A stretch of 64,000 nucleotides of DNA, from NCBI GenBank assembly GCA_900553695.1, contig USEM01000003.1, forward strand, positions 7,154-71,153, read 5' to 3'. Origin of the DNA: an uncultured Clostridium sp. GTDB lineage: Bacteria > Bacillota > Clostridia > TANB77 > CAG-508. The position numbers and the translations under genes were made by a program. Shown in pieces: positions 50,043 to 59,951 of the stretch (position 1 is the first letter of the stretch; every line of letters begins with the position of its first letter). The notes beneath the pieces are model-generated. The model saw only the letters and a list, made by a program, of their open reading frames with translations. It made no database searches and had not been told where the DNA came from.

Positions 50043-50744
50043 TTAATCGAACAAGTAAAAACCCATGTGTTTCTGTAATTCTACATCTATGTATTTTCTA
50101 ACATATAAGCCATTTGCTTTGCAGTATTTTTTTATAGCCTCTTCTGTTGCAGGTCCAAACTTACCATTTGGTGTTTCTGTTAAAAAGCCCAGTTCTTTTA
50201 ATCTCTTTTGTATTTCAAAAACATCTGAGCCATACATTCCAGATTTCAAATCTCTAAAACCCTTGCCAAAAGCCCCATATGGGCCATCTACTATTGTTAC
50301 CTTTGTGCCTATTGGAATAATAGAATATACCTCCGCAGCATCACTATTTTCTAATCTTATACACCCATGTGAGCTTGCCCATCCAAGGCTTTTAGGATAT
50401 ACCGTTCCGTGTATTCCAAACTGCCCCCATGGAACATTTAAACCCATCCATCTACCGCCAAAACCTTCTCCCCAAGTATCTTTTGTAACTATTCTCCATG
50501 TACCAATAGGAGAAGGTGTAGACCACTTTCCTCCAGAGCATTTATATGTTTTATATAGTTCTCCATCTTGAAACAAATATAGCTTAGACTCCTCCACATC
50601 AACTAAAATCTCAAACTTAGCAGGCTTTGTACTTGTTGCCACAAAAAGCCCCTTTTTAGGGCATAACCAAATTAATGCAATTAATACAAGTAGAATACTA
50701 ATTGCAATTATTACTATTATTATTTTCTTATTTATAACTATCAT
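50043..50744 (-). CDS. L,D-transpeptidase with C-terminal peptidoglycan-binding domain
   Basis: 233 residues: N-terminal membrane anchor (IIIVIIAISILLVLIALIWL), an YkuD catalytic domain with HGTVYPKSLG and the active-site SHGCIRLEN, and a PG_binding_1 domain (GSDVFEIQKRLKELGFL). It forms 3-3 cross-links or attaches proteins to the wall. No clear ribosome site before the ATG. Confidence 0.92.
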   Translation of the reverse strand: MIVINKKIIIVIIAISILLVLIALIWLCPKKGLFVATSTKPAKFEILVDVEESKLYLFQDGELYKTYKCSGGKWSTPSPIGTWRIVTKDTWGEGFGGRWMGLNVPWGQFGIHGTVYPKSLGWASSHGCIRLENSDAAEVYSIIPIGTKVTIVDGPYGAFGKGFRDLKSGMYGSDVFEIQKRLKELGFLTETPNGKFGPATEEAIKKYCKANGLYVRKYIDVELQKHMGFYLFD

Positions 50745-50786
50745 ATTAATAATTTTATTCTGGAAAATTGTTTTAAGAACATAAAG

Positions 50787-50829
50787 AAATCGTTCGTCAA
50801 ATTTTCACATAATTCGACAAACGATTTTT
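50787..50829 (-). terminator. Terminator after the hydrogenase operon
   Basis: AAATCGTTTGTC...GACGAACGATTT stem; lies immediately after the hydA stop. Confidence 0.7.
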
Positions 50830-50837
50830 ATTATTAC

Positions 50838-52589
50838 CTAGTTTTTATATTTTTCTCTTTTCTTATATGTTGTATGTAAATATTTATGTGCTCTGTAACT
50901 TCCTGGTGTTTCTAGAAATTCCTCATATAATTCTTTTATATATGGGTTTTCATGTGATTTTCTTATTTTGCTTTGTTCATCAATTTTGTAGAGTGCTGAG
51001 GCTCTGGCTTTTCTTACATCTATGTCGTTTCTCTTTTTTGAACTTACTATTGGTTGACCACCGCCCATTATGCAGCCTCCTGGGCATGCCATAATTTCAG
51101 CAAATTGATAGTCTGCTTTTCCGTTTTTAATTTCTTCTAGTATTTCTTGTGCATTCGCAAGTCCATGTGCTACTGCAACTTTTATTTCCTTTTCTCCCAT
51201 TTTAATTGTTGATTTTTTTATTCCTTCTTTTCCTCTTACTTCTTCAAATTCTAGCTTTTCAAGTTCCTTTCCTGTTACCTTTTCATATGCTGTTCTTAAT
51301 GCCGCTTCCATTACTCCACCTGTTGTACCAAATATTGCTCCTGCCCCTGTTGCTTCTCCCATTGGGCTATCAAATTCGGAATCTTCTAGTAAGCTCAAAT
51401 CTATATGTGCTTGTTTTATCATTCTTGCAAGTTCACGTGTTGTTATAACACTATCTACATTTGCTAAGCCATCATTTTTCAATTCTTCTCTTACTTTTTC
51501 GAATTTCTTAGCAATACATGGCATTACTGATACAACATACATTTTTTCTGGATCTATTCCCATTTTTTTTGCATAGTAAGATTTTAATATACTTCCAAAC
51601 ATTTCATGTGGAGATTTACAACTTGATAAATGATCTAATTGTTCTGGATAATTCATTTCTATGTATCTTACCCAACCTGGGCTACATGAAGTTATCATAG
51701 GTAATACTGCTTCTTTATCATTCAATCTTTCAATTAACTCATTTGCTTCTTCAACTATTGTTAAATCTGCTCCTGTGTTTGTATCAAATACTTTATCAAA
51801 GCCTAATCTTTTTAAGGCTGTTACCATTTTGCCTGTTACACAAGTTCCAATAGGCATTCCAAATTCTTCGCCTAAAGCTGCTCTTACTGCTGGTGCTGTT
51901 TGAACTACAACAAATGTATCTTTATCTCTTAATTTTCTCCAAACTGTTGCTGTTTCATCTTTTTCCTTTAGTGCTCCTACTGGACATGCTTCTATACATT
52001 GCCCACAGAAAGTACAGTTTACATTATTTAAACTCTCATCATTTTCAGCAGCTATTCTTGAATGGAAGCCACGTCCTGCAACATCTATTGCTCCAACTTT
52101 TTGAACATTTTTACATGTTGCAACACATCTTTTACACATTATACATTTACTATTATCTCTAACAATTGATGGAGAAATTTCATCTATAAAAGCTTTTTCC
52201 TTTTGTCCTTCATAATGAATTTCTGTTACACCAAATTTATCGGCTAATGCTTGTAATTCACAGTTTCCGTTTCTTACACAAGTTAAGCAATCTCTATGAT
52301 GTGCAGAAAGAATTAAATCTAGTATTATTCTTCTAGCTTCATTTAGTTCTATTGTATTTGTTTTAATCTTCATTCCTTCTTCTACAATTGTTCTACAAGA
52401 TGGAACGAATCCTCTTCTGCCTTCTATTTCAACAATACAAATTCTACATTCTCCTGCTTGATTAACATCTTTTAAAAAACATAGTGTTGGAATATCTATT
52501 CCTATTTGTTTTGCTGCTTGAAGCACTGTTATACCTTCATTTACTTCAACTTCTTTTCCATCTATTGTTAATTTTACTTTTTCAGACAT
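50838..52589 (-). CDS. hydA: [FeFe] hydrogenase catalytic subunit
   Basis: 583 residues of the NADH-linked multimeric hydrogenase type. In order: N-terminal [2Fe-2S] domain (CGECRIC-like AGECRICIVEIEG), the His-containing cluster HHRDCLTCVRNGNCELQ, two [4Fe-4S] clusters (CIMCKRCVATC, CTFCGQCIEACP), then H-cluster motifs TSCSPGW, MPCIAKKFE and MACPGGCIMGGGQP. With hydB and hydC it probably makes or oxidises H2 with NADH and ferredoxin. AAAGGGG precedes the ATG. Confidence 0.97.
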   Translation of the reverse strand: MSEKVKLTIDGKEVEVNEGITVLQAAKQIGIDIPTLCFLKDVNQAGECRICIVEIEGRRGFVPSCRTIVEEGMKIKTNTIELNEARRIILDLILSAHHRDCLTCVRNGNCELQALADKFGVTEIHYEGQKEKAFIDEISPSIVRDNSKCIMCKRCVATCKNVQKVGAIDVAGRGFHSRIAAENDESLNNVNCTFCGQCIEACPVGALKEKDETATVWRKLRDKDTFVVVQTAPAVRAALGEEFGMPIGTCVTGKMVTALKRLGFDKVFDTNTGADLTIVEEANELIERLNDKEAVLPMITSCSPGWVRYIEMNYPEQLDHLSSCKSPHEMFGSILKSYYAKKMGIDPEKMYVVSVMPCIAKKFEKVREELKNDGLANVDSVITTRELARMIKQAHIDLSLLEDSEFDSPMGEATGAGAIFGTTGGVMEAALRTAYEKVTGKELEKLEFEEVRGKEGIKKSTIKMGEKEIKVAVAHGLANAQEILEEIKNGKADYQFAEIMACPGGCIMGGGQPIVSSKKRNDIDVRKARASALYKIDEQSKIRKSHENPYIKELYEEFLETPGSYRAHKYLHTTYKKREKYKN

Positions 52590-52604
52590 TTAACTTCCCC
52601 TTTC

Positions 52605-54459
52605 TTATATAGCTTTAAAGTTACACTTTGAAGCACATAAGCCACATTTTATACATTTATTTGTATCTATTTGGTAACCTTCTTCTCTGTTTCCTGAAAT
52701 TGCTTGAACTGGACAATTTCTAGCACACAAGCCACATCTTTTACATTTTTCTTGGTTTATTTGGAATTTCTTTAATGCCTTACATTCTCCTGCTGGACAG
52801 TTTTTATTTTTTATATGTTCTTCATATTCATTTCTAAAATAGTGAAGTGTGCTAAGCACAGGGTTTGGCGCTGTTTGTCCTAGTCCACAAATTGATGTTT
52901 TCTTTATTGTTTCTGCGAGTACTTCTAGTTTTTCTATATCGCCTTCTTCTCCTTTTCCTTCTGTAATTCTTTCTAGCATTTCTAACATTCTCTTTGTTCC
53001 AATTCTACATGGAGTACATTGACCACAACTCTCATCTACTGTGAATCCTAAATAGAACTTTGCAAGATTTACCATACATTTTGAGTCGTCCATCACTATA
53101 AGTCCACCTGAACCCATCATTGAACCTATTTTTGATAATGATTCATAATCTATTGGTGTATCTAAATTTTCTTCTGGAATACAACCCCCTGATGGTCCTC
53201 CTGTTTGTGCAGCTTTAAACTTTCTACCATTTGGAATTCCTCCACCAATATCAAATACTATTTCTCTTAATGTTGTCCCCATTGGAACTTCTACTAGCCC
53301 AACGTTTACAACATTTCCACCTAACGCAAATACCTTTGTTCCTTTAGATGTTTCTGTTCCGATACTTGAGTACCATTTTGCTCCATTTAATATTATTTTT
53401 GTTATGTTTGCATATGTTTCAACATTATTTATAAGTGTTGGTTTCATAAATAGCCCTGCATTTGCTGGGAATGGTGGTTTTAAACGTGGTCTTCCACTTC
53501 TTCCTTCAATTGATTCCAGTAATGCTGTTTCTTCTCCACATACAAATGCTCCAGCTCCAAGTCTAACTTCTAGGTCGAACTCAAAGCCTGTTCCAAATAT
53601 GTTTTTACCGTAAAATTCCGTAACTTTTAGCTTGATCTATTGCTGTTTGAAATCTATGTACTGCTATTGGATATTCTGCTCTTACATAGATATATCCCTT
53701 GTTTGCTCCTACACTATATCCTGCTATCATCATTGCTTCTAACACACAATGTGGATCTCCTTCTAAAATGCTTCTATCCATAAATGCTCCTGGGTCTCCC
53801 TCATCTGCATTACAAACAACATACTTTTGGTCACCCTTTGCTATTCTTGTGAATTCCCACTTTTTACCTGTTGGGAAGCCTGCTCCACCTCTACCACGAA
53901 GTCCTGAATCTGTAACTTCTTTAATTACTTCTTCTGGGGTCATTTCAAATAGCACTTTTTCTAATGCTTTATATCCATCAAAAGCTATATATTCATCTAT
54001 ATTTTCTGGGTCGATTATGCCACAATTCTTAAGAGCTATTCTTTCTTGCTTTTTATAGAAATTTAGCTCGTCTAATTGTTTTACTGTTCTTGCATCGATG
54101 TCTTGGCACAAAAGTCTTTCTACGATTTTTCCTTCTACAATATGTGTATTTATTATTTCTTCGCAATCTTCTGGCTTAACATGTGCATAAAAAACATCTT
54201 CTGGTCTTATTATTACTATTGGACCTTTTGCACATAAACCAAAACAGCCTGTTTGAATTACTTTTACATTTTCAATATTCTTCTCTTTTAATATGTTTCT
54301 GAAATTTTCTATAATCTTAGGAGATTTTGAAGATGTACACCCTGTTCCATGACATACTAGTATATGTTTTTCTGTTGTGTTTGCTTTTAAATTTACTCTT
54401 AAATCTAATTCTTCTCTTTTTGATTTCCTTATTTCGTGTATTTGTTCTAGTGTTTTCAT
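52605..54459 (-). CDS. hydB: NADH-binding hydrogenase subunit HydB/NuoF-like, read with +1 shift at CGG
   Basis: About 617 residues. N-terminal thioredoxin-like [2Fe-2S] domain ([22 protein letters not shown]), the FMN/NADH part [13 protein letters not shown] and [14 protein letters not shown], then [24 protein letters not shown] and two C-terminal [4Fe-4S] clusters ([23 protein letters not shown]). The zero frame stops directly after CGG (codon 284). Skipping C reads [19 protein letters not shown], a segment highly conserved in NuoF proteins. The ATG at 54459 lies 8 nt behind GAGAGG. Without the shift neither half would be functional. Confidence 0.95.
53608..53610 (-). other. CGG +1 frameshift site 14 (HydB/NuoF-like)
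   Basis: Context TTA CGG TAA: the next zero-frame codon is a stop. Skipping C gives GGT AAA AAC ATA TTT GGA, the Gly-x-Asn-Ile motif of NuoF. Confidence 0.95.
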
Positions 54460-54478
54460 ATTATCCACCTCTCTGTTT

Positions 54479-54970
54479 TTATTCTTTTAACATATATTCA
54501 TCTATTACTTTATCTAATAATTCTGGTGTTGCATTTCCATATACTTCATCATTTACTGTAAATACTGGGGCTAGCCCACAAGCACCAATACATCTTGTTG
54601 CTTCTATTGAAAACCTGCCATCTTTAGTAGTTTGACCAACATCAATACCTAGTTTTTCTTTTAATTTTTCTAAAATTTTCTCTGACCCTTTTACAAAACA
54701 TGCGGTTCCAAGGCAAACTGATACATTATATTTTCCCTTTGGCTTTAAGCTGAATCTTGAATAAAATGTTACAACACTATACACTTCTGCCATTGTTAAA
54801 TTCAAGTATTCTGAAATTTCTAGTTGTGCTTCTTTTGATATATAGCCAAATGTTTCTTGAAATTCATTTAGAATTTGTATTAGATTACTTTTATCTCTTT
54901 CATATTTAGATAATATCCTCTCCATTTTTTCATCTTTGTGGTTTTCTCCACAGCAACATTCACAGCTCAT
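54479..54970 (-). CDS. hydC: Hydrogenase subunit HydC/NuoE-like
   Basis: 163 residues of the NuoE thioredoxin-like [2Fe-2S] family: ILNEFQETFGYISKEAQLEI helix region, CLGTACFVKGSEKI, and RCIGACGLAPVFTVND give the four cluster cysteines. An additional CECCCGEN at the N-terminus is unusual. First gene of hydCBA, with AAGGGAGG upstream. Confidence 0.95.
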   Translation of the reverse strand: MSCECCCGENHKDEKMERILSKYERDKSNLIQILNEFQETFGYISKEAQLEISEYLNLTMAEVYSVVTFYSRFSLKPKGKYNVSVCLGTACFVKGSEKILEKLKEKLGIDVGQTTKDGRFSIEATRCIGACGLAPVFTVNDEVYGNATPELLDKVIDEYMLKE

Positions 54971-54995
54971 ATTATTCCTCCCTTAATTAATACTT

Positions 54996-56237
54996 TTATA
55001 TTGCGAATTTTAATAGTTTCATTATCTCAAAAAAGTATGCAACTACACCTTTTTTATTTATCTGCTCTGTTGTTTTAATTGGTATTTCGTCTATTATTTC
55101 TTCGCCTAGTTTTACTGTTATCTTACCAACTTCTGTATTTGCTGGTAATGGTGCTTCAAACCTTTTTGTATATGTTGTTTCAAGTGTAATTGTTTCGTTT
55201 GTCTTTAGTGGGTATTTTGTATATTTTGCTTGGTCCAAGTACACTTCTGGTCTTGTTGTAACACCTTTTCTAACGCGAATTCTCTTTAAATTTACTTTTC
55301 TCCATGATAAATATTCATTTTCTACTGCTTCTTCTAAGTCAAATAATTTATAGTTTTTGTACGTATATTCTATTAATTTTATTGAATCTTGTGTTCTTAT
55401 TTTTCTGGTATCTGCTCCTAAAACTACTGTGATTATATCAAAACCATCTCTAGAAGTTGATGTAACTAAACACCTTCCAGCTTTACTTGTATAGCCTGTT
55501 TTTACACCATTTACACCGCTTAAATATCCTAAAAGCTCATTTGTATTTGATATTATTTTTTTATTACCATTTATTGTTACTGTGTATTCTCTTGTTGAAA
55601 CAACTTGTGCTATTTTTTGGTTTTTAAGTGCATAATCTGTTATTTTTGCAAGTTCTAGAGCTGTTGTGTAATGTGCATCTCTATCTAAGCCATGTGGTGT
55701 AACAAAATGTGTACTTGTTAACCCTAAACTCTCTGCTTTTTGGTTCATAAGGTCTGCAAATTGTGAAACGCTTCCGGCTGTGCTTATTGCAATTTGAACA
55801 GCTGCATCGTTTCCTGAGCATAACATTAACCCATAAAGTAAATCGTTATATGTAATTTTATCTCCGGTACCTAAGCCTAGCCTTGAACCTATTGTTGTGG
55901 CAGCTTCCTTAGATACTGTTACCTCTTCGTTTAATCTATCTATTCCAATGTTTTCCATCATTACTATAGCAGTCATGATTTTTGTTGTGCTTGCCATAGG
56001 AACTTTCTGGTTTTCATCTTTCCCCCAAAGTACTTTTCCAGAACTTCTATCATAAACTACTGCATATCTTGAAAGAATTGATAATTCATTTGAATTTTTA
56101 ACTTCCTGAACAGCTTCATCAAGCCACACATAATCCCAATCATCCGCAGTTTCATCTTCTTCATATGCAAGGCTTACAGGACTAATGCTTAATATTATAA
56201 TTAATAAAATTATTGATAAAAACTTTTTTAATTTCAT
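54996..56237 (-). CDS. D-alanyl-D-alanine carboxypeptidase (S11, DacF-like)
   Basis: 413 residues. Signal peptide at the N-terminus, catalytic SxxK in MASTTKIMTAIVM, SxN in CSGNDAAVQIA, KTG in VNGVKTGYTSKAG, and the C-terminal PBP5-associated domain with an amphipathic membrane tail. It trims peptidoglycan stem peptides; DacF-like members are often sporulation-linked. ATG 56237 is placed behind AAGGTGA. Confidence 0.93.
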   Translation of the reverse strand: MKLKKFLSIILLIIILSISPVSLAYEEDETADDWDYVWLDEAVQEVKNSNELSILSRYAVVYDRSSGKVLWGKDENQKVPMASTTKIMTAIVMMENIGIDRLNEEVTVSKEAATTIGSRLGLGTGDKITYNDLLYGLMLCSGNDAAVQIAISTAGSVSQFADLMNQKAESLGLTSTHFVTPHGLDRDAHYTTALELAKITDYALKNQKIAQVVSTREYTVTINGNKKIISNTNELLGYLSGVNGVKTGYTSKAGRCLVTSTSRDGFDIITVVLGADTRKIRTQDSIKLIEYTYKNYKLFDLEEAVENEYLSWRKVNLKRIRVRKGVTTRPEVYLDQAKYTKYPLKTNETITLETTYTKRFEAPLPANTEVGKITVKLGEEIIDEIPIKTTEQINKKGVVAYFFEIMKLLKFAI

Positions 56238-56399
56238 TTCAAAATTCACCTTGTATATTTATATTCATATTTATCTTTTGATATGAAAATTCTATCATAA
56301 GAGAGAAATTTATTCAATATTTTTTTCCATTTTCTGTTTACAAATTTTAAAAAAGGTTATATTATATTGTATATTAATGTGGAAAGGATGGTTTATTTT

Positions 56400-57803
56400 A
56401 TGAGTGAAACTGAAAAATTGAAAGATTTTTTGTTTAATACAAAAAAATGTGGTTGGGAAACACTTGCAGATAGTGTAAAAAATGATGTTATACGATTTAG
56501 TGATGAGTACATTCATTTTCTAAATAGAAGTAAAACAGAAAGAGAAGCTACAGGTTTTATTACAGAAATTTTAGATAAAAATGGCTTTGTTAATATTAAA
56601 GATAAAATGATTTTAGTTCCTGGAGACAAGGTCTACTATGTAAATAGAGAGAAATCAGTTTATGCTGCTATTATGGGAAACAAGCCTGTTGAAGCAGGTT
56701 TGAACATTATTGGTTCTCATATAGATTCTCCAAGACTTGATTTAAAGCCAAACCCATTATATGAAGATAATGGATTTGCATACTTCAAAACACATTATTA
56801 TGGTGGTGTTAAGAAATATCAATGGACAACAATTCCTCTTTCTATACATGGAGTAATTGTTAAAGCAAATGGAGAAAAGGTTACAATTAATATTGGAGAA
56901 GAGGAATCTGACCCAATTTTTACAATTACCGATTTACTTCCTCATTTAGCTCAAGAACAAATGGAGAAGAAATTAAAAGATGGAATTGCTGGTGAAGATT
57001 TGAATTTATTAATTGGAAGTATTCCAATTGGAGATGAAAAAACAACTGAAAGAATTAAACTAAATGTATTAAAAATATTAAACGATAAATATGGAATTAC
57101 AGAAAAAGATTTTGTAAGTTCAGAACTTGAACTTGTTCCTGCTTTTAAAGCAAGATCTCTAGGCTTTGATAGAAGCATGGTTGCAGGTTATGGACAAGAT
57201 GATAAAATTTGTGCATATACCTCTTTAAGAGCTTTATTAGATACGGTAACACCCGCAAAAACTGCTGTATGTATATTTGCTGATAAAGAAGAAATTGGTA
57301 GTATGGGTAATACAGGTATGGAATCTCATGTTTTTGATACTTTCATTTCTGAATTATTAAATAAAACAAATACAAATAGACCTAATTTATTAGATAAAGT
57401 TTTCTGCAATTCAAAAATGCTTTCAGCTGACGTTGATGCTGGTTTAGACCCAATATATGCATCAGTTTCTGAGAAAAACAATGCTGCATTTTTAGGAATG
57501 GGTGTTGGTTTGAATAAATACACAGGAGCTCGTGGAAAATCTGGTGCTTCTGATGCAAACGCTGAGTTTGTTGCTCAAATAAGAAATATTTTCGAGAGCA
57601 ATAATATTGCTTACCAAGTAAGCGAACTTGGTAAAGTGGATACAGGTGGAGGCGGAACAATTGCCTACATCTTAGCTAATAAAGGTGTTGATGTTATTGA
57701 CTGTGGTGTTCCTGTTTTATCAATGCATGCACCTTATGAAGTAACAAGCAAGTTTGATGTTTATGAAGCTTACAGAGCTTATGCAGCTTTTTGGAAAAAT
57801 TAA
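56400..57803 (+). CDS. M18 family aminopeptidase
   Basis: 467 residues. Zinc aminopeptidase of the M18 family: SHIDSPRLDLKPNPLYED (first metal ligands), YYGGVKKYQW, ADKEEIGSMGNTGMESH (catalytic Glu), and the C-terminal MHAPYEVTSKFDVYEAYRA. Dodecameric enzymes of this family trim peptides in the cytoplasm. The ATG at 56400 with AAAGGATGG upstream is preferred over the upstream start at 56367. Confidence 0.95.
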   Translation: MSETEKLKDFLFNTKKCGWETLADSVKNDVIRFSDEYIHFLNRSKTEREATGFITEILDKNGFVNIKDKMILVPGDKVYYVNREKSVYAAIMGNKPVEAGLNIIGSHIDSPRLDLKPNPLYEDNGFAYFKTHYYGGVKKYQWTTIPLSIHGVIVKANGEKVTINIGEEESDPIFTITDLLPHLAQEQMEKKLKDGIAGEDLNLLIGSIPIGDEKTTERIKLNVLKILNDKYGITEKDFVSSELELVPAFKARSLGFDRSMVAGYGQDDKICAYTSLRALLDTVTPAKTAVCIFADKEEIGSMGNTGMESHVFDTFISELLNKTNTNRPNLLDKVFCNSKMLSADVDAGLDPIYASVSEKNNAAFLGMGVGLNKYTGARGKSGASDANAEFVAQIRNIFESNNIAYQVSELGKVDTGGGGTIAYILANKGVDVIDCGVPVLSMHAPYEVTSKFDVYEAYRAYAAFWKN

Positions 57804-57814
57804 TTTTATAAAAG

Positions 57815-57845
57815 AAAACAGAGATTCTAAAAAGAATCTCTGTTT
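57815..57845. terminator. Bidirectional terminator
   Basis: ACAGAGATTC/GAATCTCTGT stem with flanking A and T between the convergent aminopeptidase and TPM genes. Confidence 0.85.
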
Positions 57846-57884
57846 CGACTTTTAACTTATGGTAATCTGTGCAAAAGCTATTAT

Positions 57885-58759
57885 TTAGAAGCTTCTTGTA
57901 CTACCGCCTCCGCCAGAAGAGCCTCCACCTCCAGAGAAGCCACCGGCCTCCACCAGAAAATCCTCCGGCCTCCGAAATAGCCTCCACCACTTCCTCTATA
58001 GTATGGGCGAAATATTACCATCAAATGTACCATTAAAGATATCCACATCATCTCTTTTATCAAGACATATGATATAATTCCAAAAATAAGAATATCTATT
58101 GTATTTGTTATCAATATTGTTTTGAAACCTTTTTTTCTTATTATGTAATTTATTATCATACCTATAATGCTCCACACAATGAGTATTGTAAAATAAGTTA
58201 GAAACTCTCCATCTGAATATGTAGGTTTTTTTAGCTTATCTGTTCCACTTATTGTTACTCCATATTCGCTTGCAACCTCATTTAGTATTGCTGTGAATCC
58301 ATTTCTTATTCCACCATCATAATCGTTCTCTTTTAAATATGGTATTATATATTCATCTTGTATTCTTCCAGTTTTTCCATCTGTTAGTCTACCCTCAAGC
58401 CCATATCCAACTTCAATTCTGAATAATCTATCACCTGTGGAACATAATAAAAGAACTCCATTATTTTTTTCTTTATCTCCTATGCCAAACTTTCTAAAAA
58501 GCTCTGTAGCATATTCCTCAATGCTCTGTCCGCCTAAACTTTGTACAGTTACAACTACAATTTGTGCACCTGTTTTTTTCTGAAGTTCAATATTCATATT
58601 CATAATATATTCCTTTGTATCACTGCTTAATTTTCTAGCATAGTCATTAACATAAAAATCATTTGTCTGGGATACTACTGCAAATGTTTTAACTTGCAGC
58701 AGCATCATTATTACAATAATTAAACAAACTATTTTTTTTGACTTATTCAAAGTTAACAT
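57885..58759 (-). CDS. TPM-domain membrane protein with Gly-rich tail, read with two +1 shifts at CGG
   Basis: About 290 residues. Signal peptide, a TPM (YgcG-like) domain with YVNDYARKLS, VVVTVQSLGG, GVLLLCSTGDRLFRIEVGYGLEG and KTGRIQDEYIIPYL, then two or three membrane helices and the Gly-rich tail common in this family. The zero frame ends in a Trp/Arg/Val-rich stretch unlike any TPM protein. Skipping C at CGG codon 265 gives seven correct codons and then a second in-frame CGG; skipping C again yields GGFSGGGGSS...GSTRSF and a stop at 57885. Starts at ATG 58759 behind GGGAGG, overlapping lemA by 17 nt. Confidence 0.9.
57943..57945 (-). other. CGG +1 frameshift site 16 (TPM protein, second)
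   Basis: Context GGC CGG TGG, in frame only after the first shift. Skipping C gives GGT GGC TTC TCT and leads to the STRSF end. Confidence 0.92.
57965..57967 (-). other. CGG +1 frameshift site 15 (TPM protein, first)
   Basis: Context GGC CGG AGG. Skipping C gives GGA GGA TTT TCT GGT GGA GGC, i.e. GGFSGGG. Confidence 0.92.
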
Positions 58760-59306
58760 TAGGAACCTCCCTACTTCCATCTGTTGCTTGGAAATAAGCT
58801 TTTGATTCAAATCTAAACATACCTGCCATTAAGTTTGTTGGAAATCTTTTTATTTTTAAGTTATACTTCTTTACAGCTTCATTATAGTCCCTTCTTGCTG
58901 TAGCAATACGATTTTCTGTTCCAGCAAGTTCATCTGATAATTGTATAAAATTCTGTGATGATTTTAACTCTGGATAATTTTCTACAACAACCAATAAACG
59001 GTTTAAAGCACTTGTTAATTCTTCATCTGCATTTGCTTTTTCCTCTACTGTACTTGCACCAGTAAGCTTTGCTCTAGCTTCTGTGACTGAATCAATAATT
59101 TCTTTTTCCTGAGCTGCATACCCTTTTACAGTATTTACTAAATTGGGAATTAAATCAGCTCTTCTTTGTAATTGAGCATCAATTGTTGCAAACTTATTAT
59201 CAACCTCCTCAGCTTTTGAAACCATTCCATTATAGCTTCCCACAAAACCAATTATAATAATTGCAATTATTGCAATAATCACTATCGAACCTGTTGATTT
59301 CTTCAT
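58743..59306 (-). CDS. lemA: LemA family protein
   Basis: 187 residues: one N-terminal membrane helix (IVIIAIIAIIIIGFVGSY) and the helical LemA domain (VDNKFATIDAQLQRRADLIP, NLVNTVKGYAAQEK, AGTENRIATARRDYNEAV, ending FPTNLMAGMF). LemA and TPM genes are commonly paired, as here. Start ATG 59306 behind AAAGGATGG. Confidence 0.93.
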   Translation of the reverse strand: MKKSTGSIVIIAIIAIIIIGFVGSYNGMVSKAEEVDNKFATIDAQLQRRADLIPNLVNTVKGYAAQEKEIIDSVTEARAKLTGASTVEEKANADEELTSALNRLLVVVENYPELKSSQNFIQLSDELAGTENRIATARRDYNEAVKKYNLKIKRFPTNLMAGMFRFESKAYFQATDGSREVPNVNFE

Positions 59307-59397
59307 TCTAACCATCCTTTCCATTGGTATAATATAGTTCACCAATTAGAAAAATTTTATCATATATGTGAAAACATTTCAACATTTTTTCTTGATT

Positions 59398-59895
59398 TCA
59401 GATTAAATAATCACTTACCTCCTGCAACTCCTCAAAATTTTTTTGTCTTAAGATTTCGTATACAACTATTGCTACTGAATTTGATAAGTTAAGTGAACGC
59501 AAGGTTGGTCTCATTGGTATTCTTGCTGTTTTTTCTATATATTTTTTTAAAGTATCTTCTGGAAGTCCTTTTGTTTCCTTGCCAAATAGAACAAATACTT
59601 CTTCCATTCCAGAATAATCAACATTTGAATAGCAATGTGTTCCTTTTGTGGTTATAAAAAACATGTTATTTTCTTCTGGCTTATATTTCTCCAAAAATTC
59701 TTTAAAACTATCATGTTCTTCTATATCTAATTTATCCCAATAATCTAGCCCTGCACGTTTTACTTGTTTTTCGCTTATGCTAAAACCTAATGGTTTTACT
59801 AAGTGAAGTTTTGCACCAATTGCAGCACAGGTTCTTGCAATATTTCCAGTATTTTGTGGTATTTCTGGTTCTACTAATACAACATTTAATTTCAT
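59398..59895 (-). CDS. trmL: tRNA (cytidine(34)-2'-O)-methyltransferase TrmL
   Basis: 165-residue SPOUT methyltransferase that modifies the wobble base of tRNA-Leu. Recognised by VEPEIPQNTGNIARTCAAIG at the N-terminus, the trefoil-knot VLFGKETKGLPEDTL, and RSLNLSNSVAIVVYE. AAAGGAG precedes the ATG. Its wobble-modifying role is worth remembering given the decoding anomaly, but nothing here links it to CGG. Confidence 0.95.
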   Translation of the reverse strand: MKLNVVLVEPEIPQNTGNIARTCAAIGAKLHLVKPLGFSISEKQVKRAGLDYWDKLDIEEHDSFKEFLEKYKPEENNMFFITTKGTHCYSNVDYSGMEEVFVLFGKETKGLPEDTLKKYIEKTARIPMRPTLRSLNLSNSVAIVVYEILRQKNFEELQEVSDYLI

Positions 59896-59922
59896 AAATT
59901 TCTCCTTTTTTATTTAAAACTA

Positions 59923-59946
59923 AAGGACGACTTTTTTGTCGTCCTC
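59923..59946 (-). terminator. Terminator after rpoC
   Basis: AGGACGAC/GTCGTCCT stem with a T6 loop, followed by TTTAGTTTT on the minus strand. Confidence 0.85.
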
Positions 59947-59951
59947 TAATT

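Noticed and set aside
518..57967. CGG as a reassigned ordinary sense codon (Gln, Trp or other)
   Set aside because: Reassignment would keep the frame. At each site the downstream zero frame stops soon or makes unlike sequence, so a frame change is required.
181..58810. Split genes as ordinary pseudogenes or sequencing indels
   Set aside because: All CGG-associated breaks are of one kind (+1, C before GGN, exact codon phase), occur in essential-type genes such as hydB, and repeat in two paralogues. Random indels would hit all phases, other bases and intergenic DNA.
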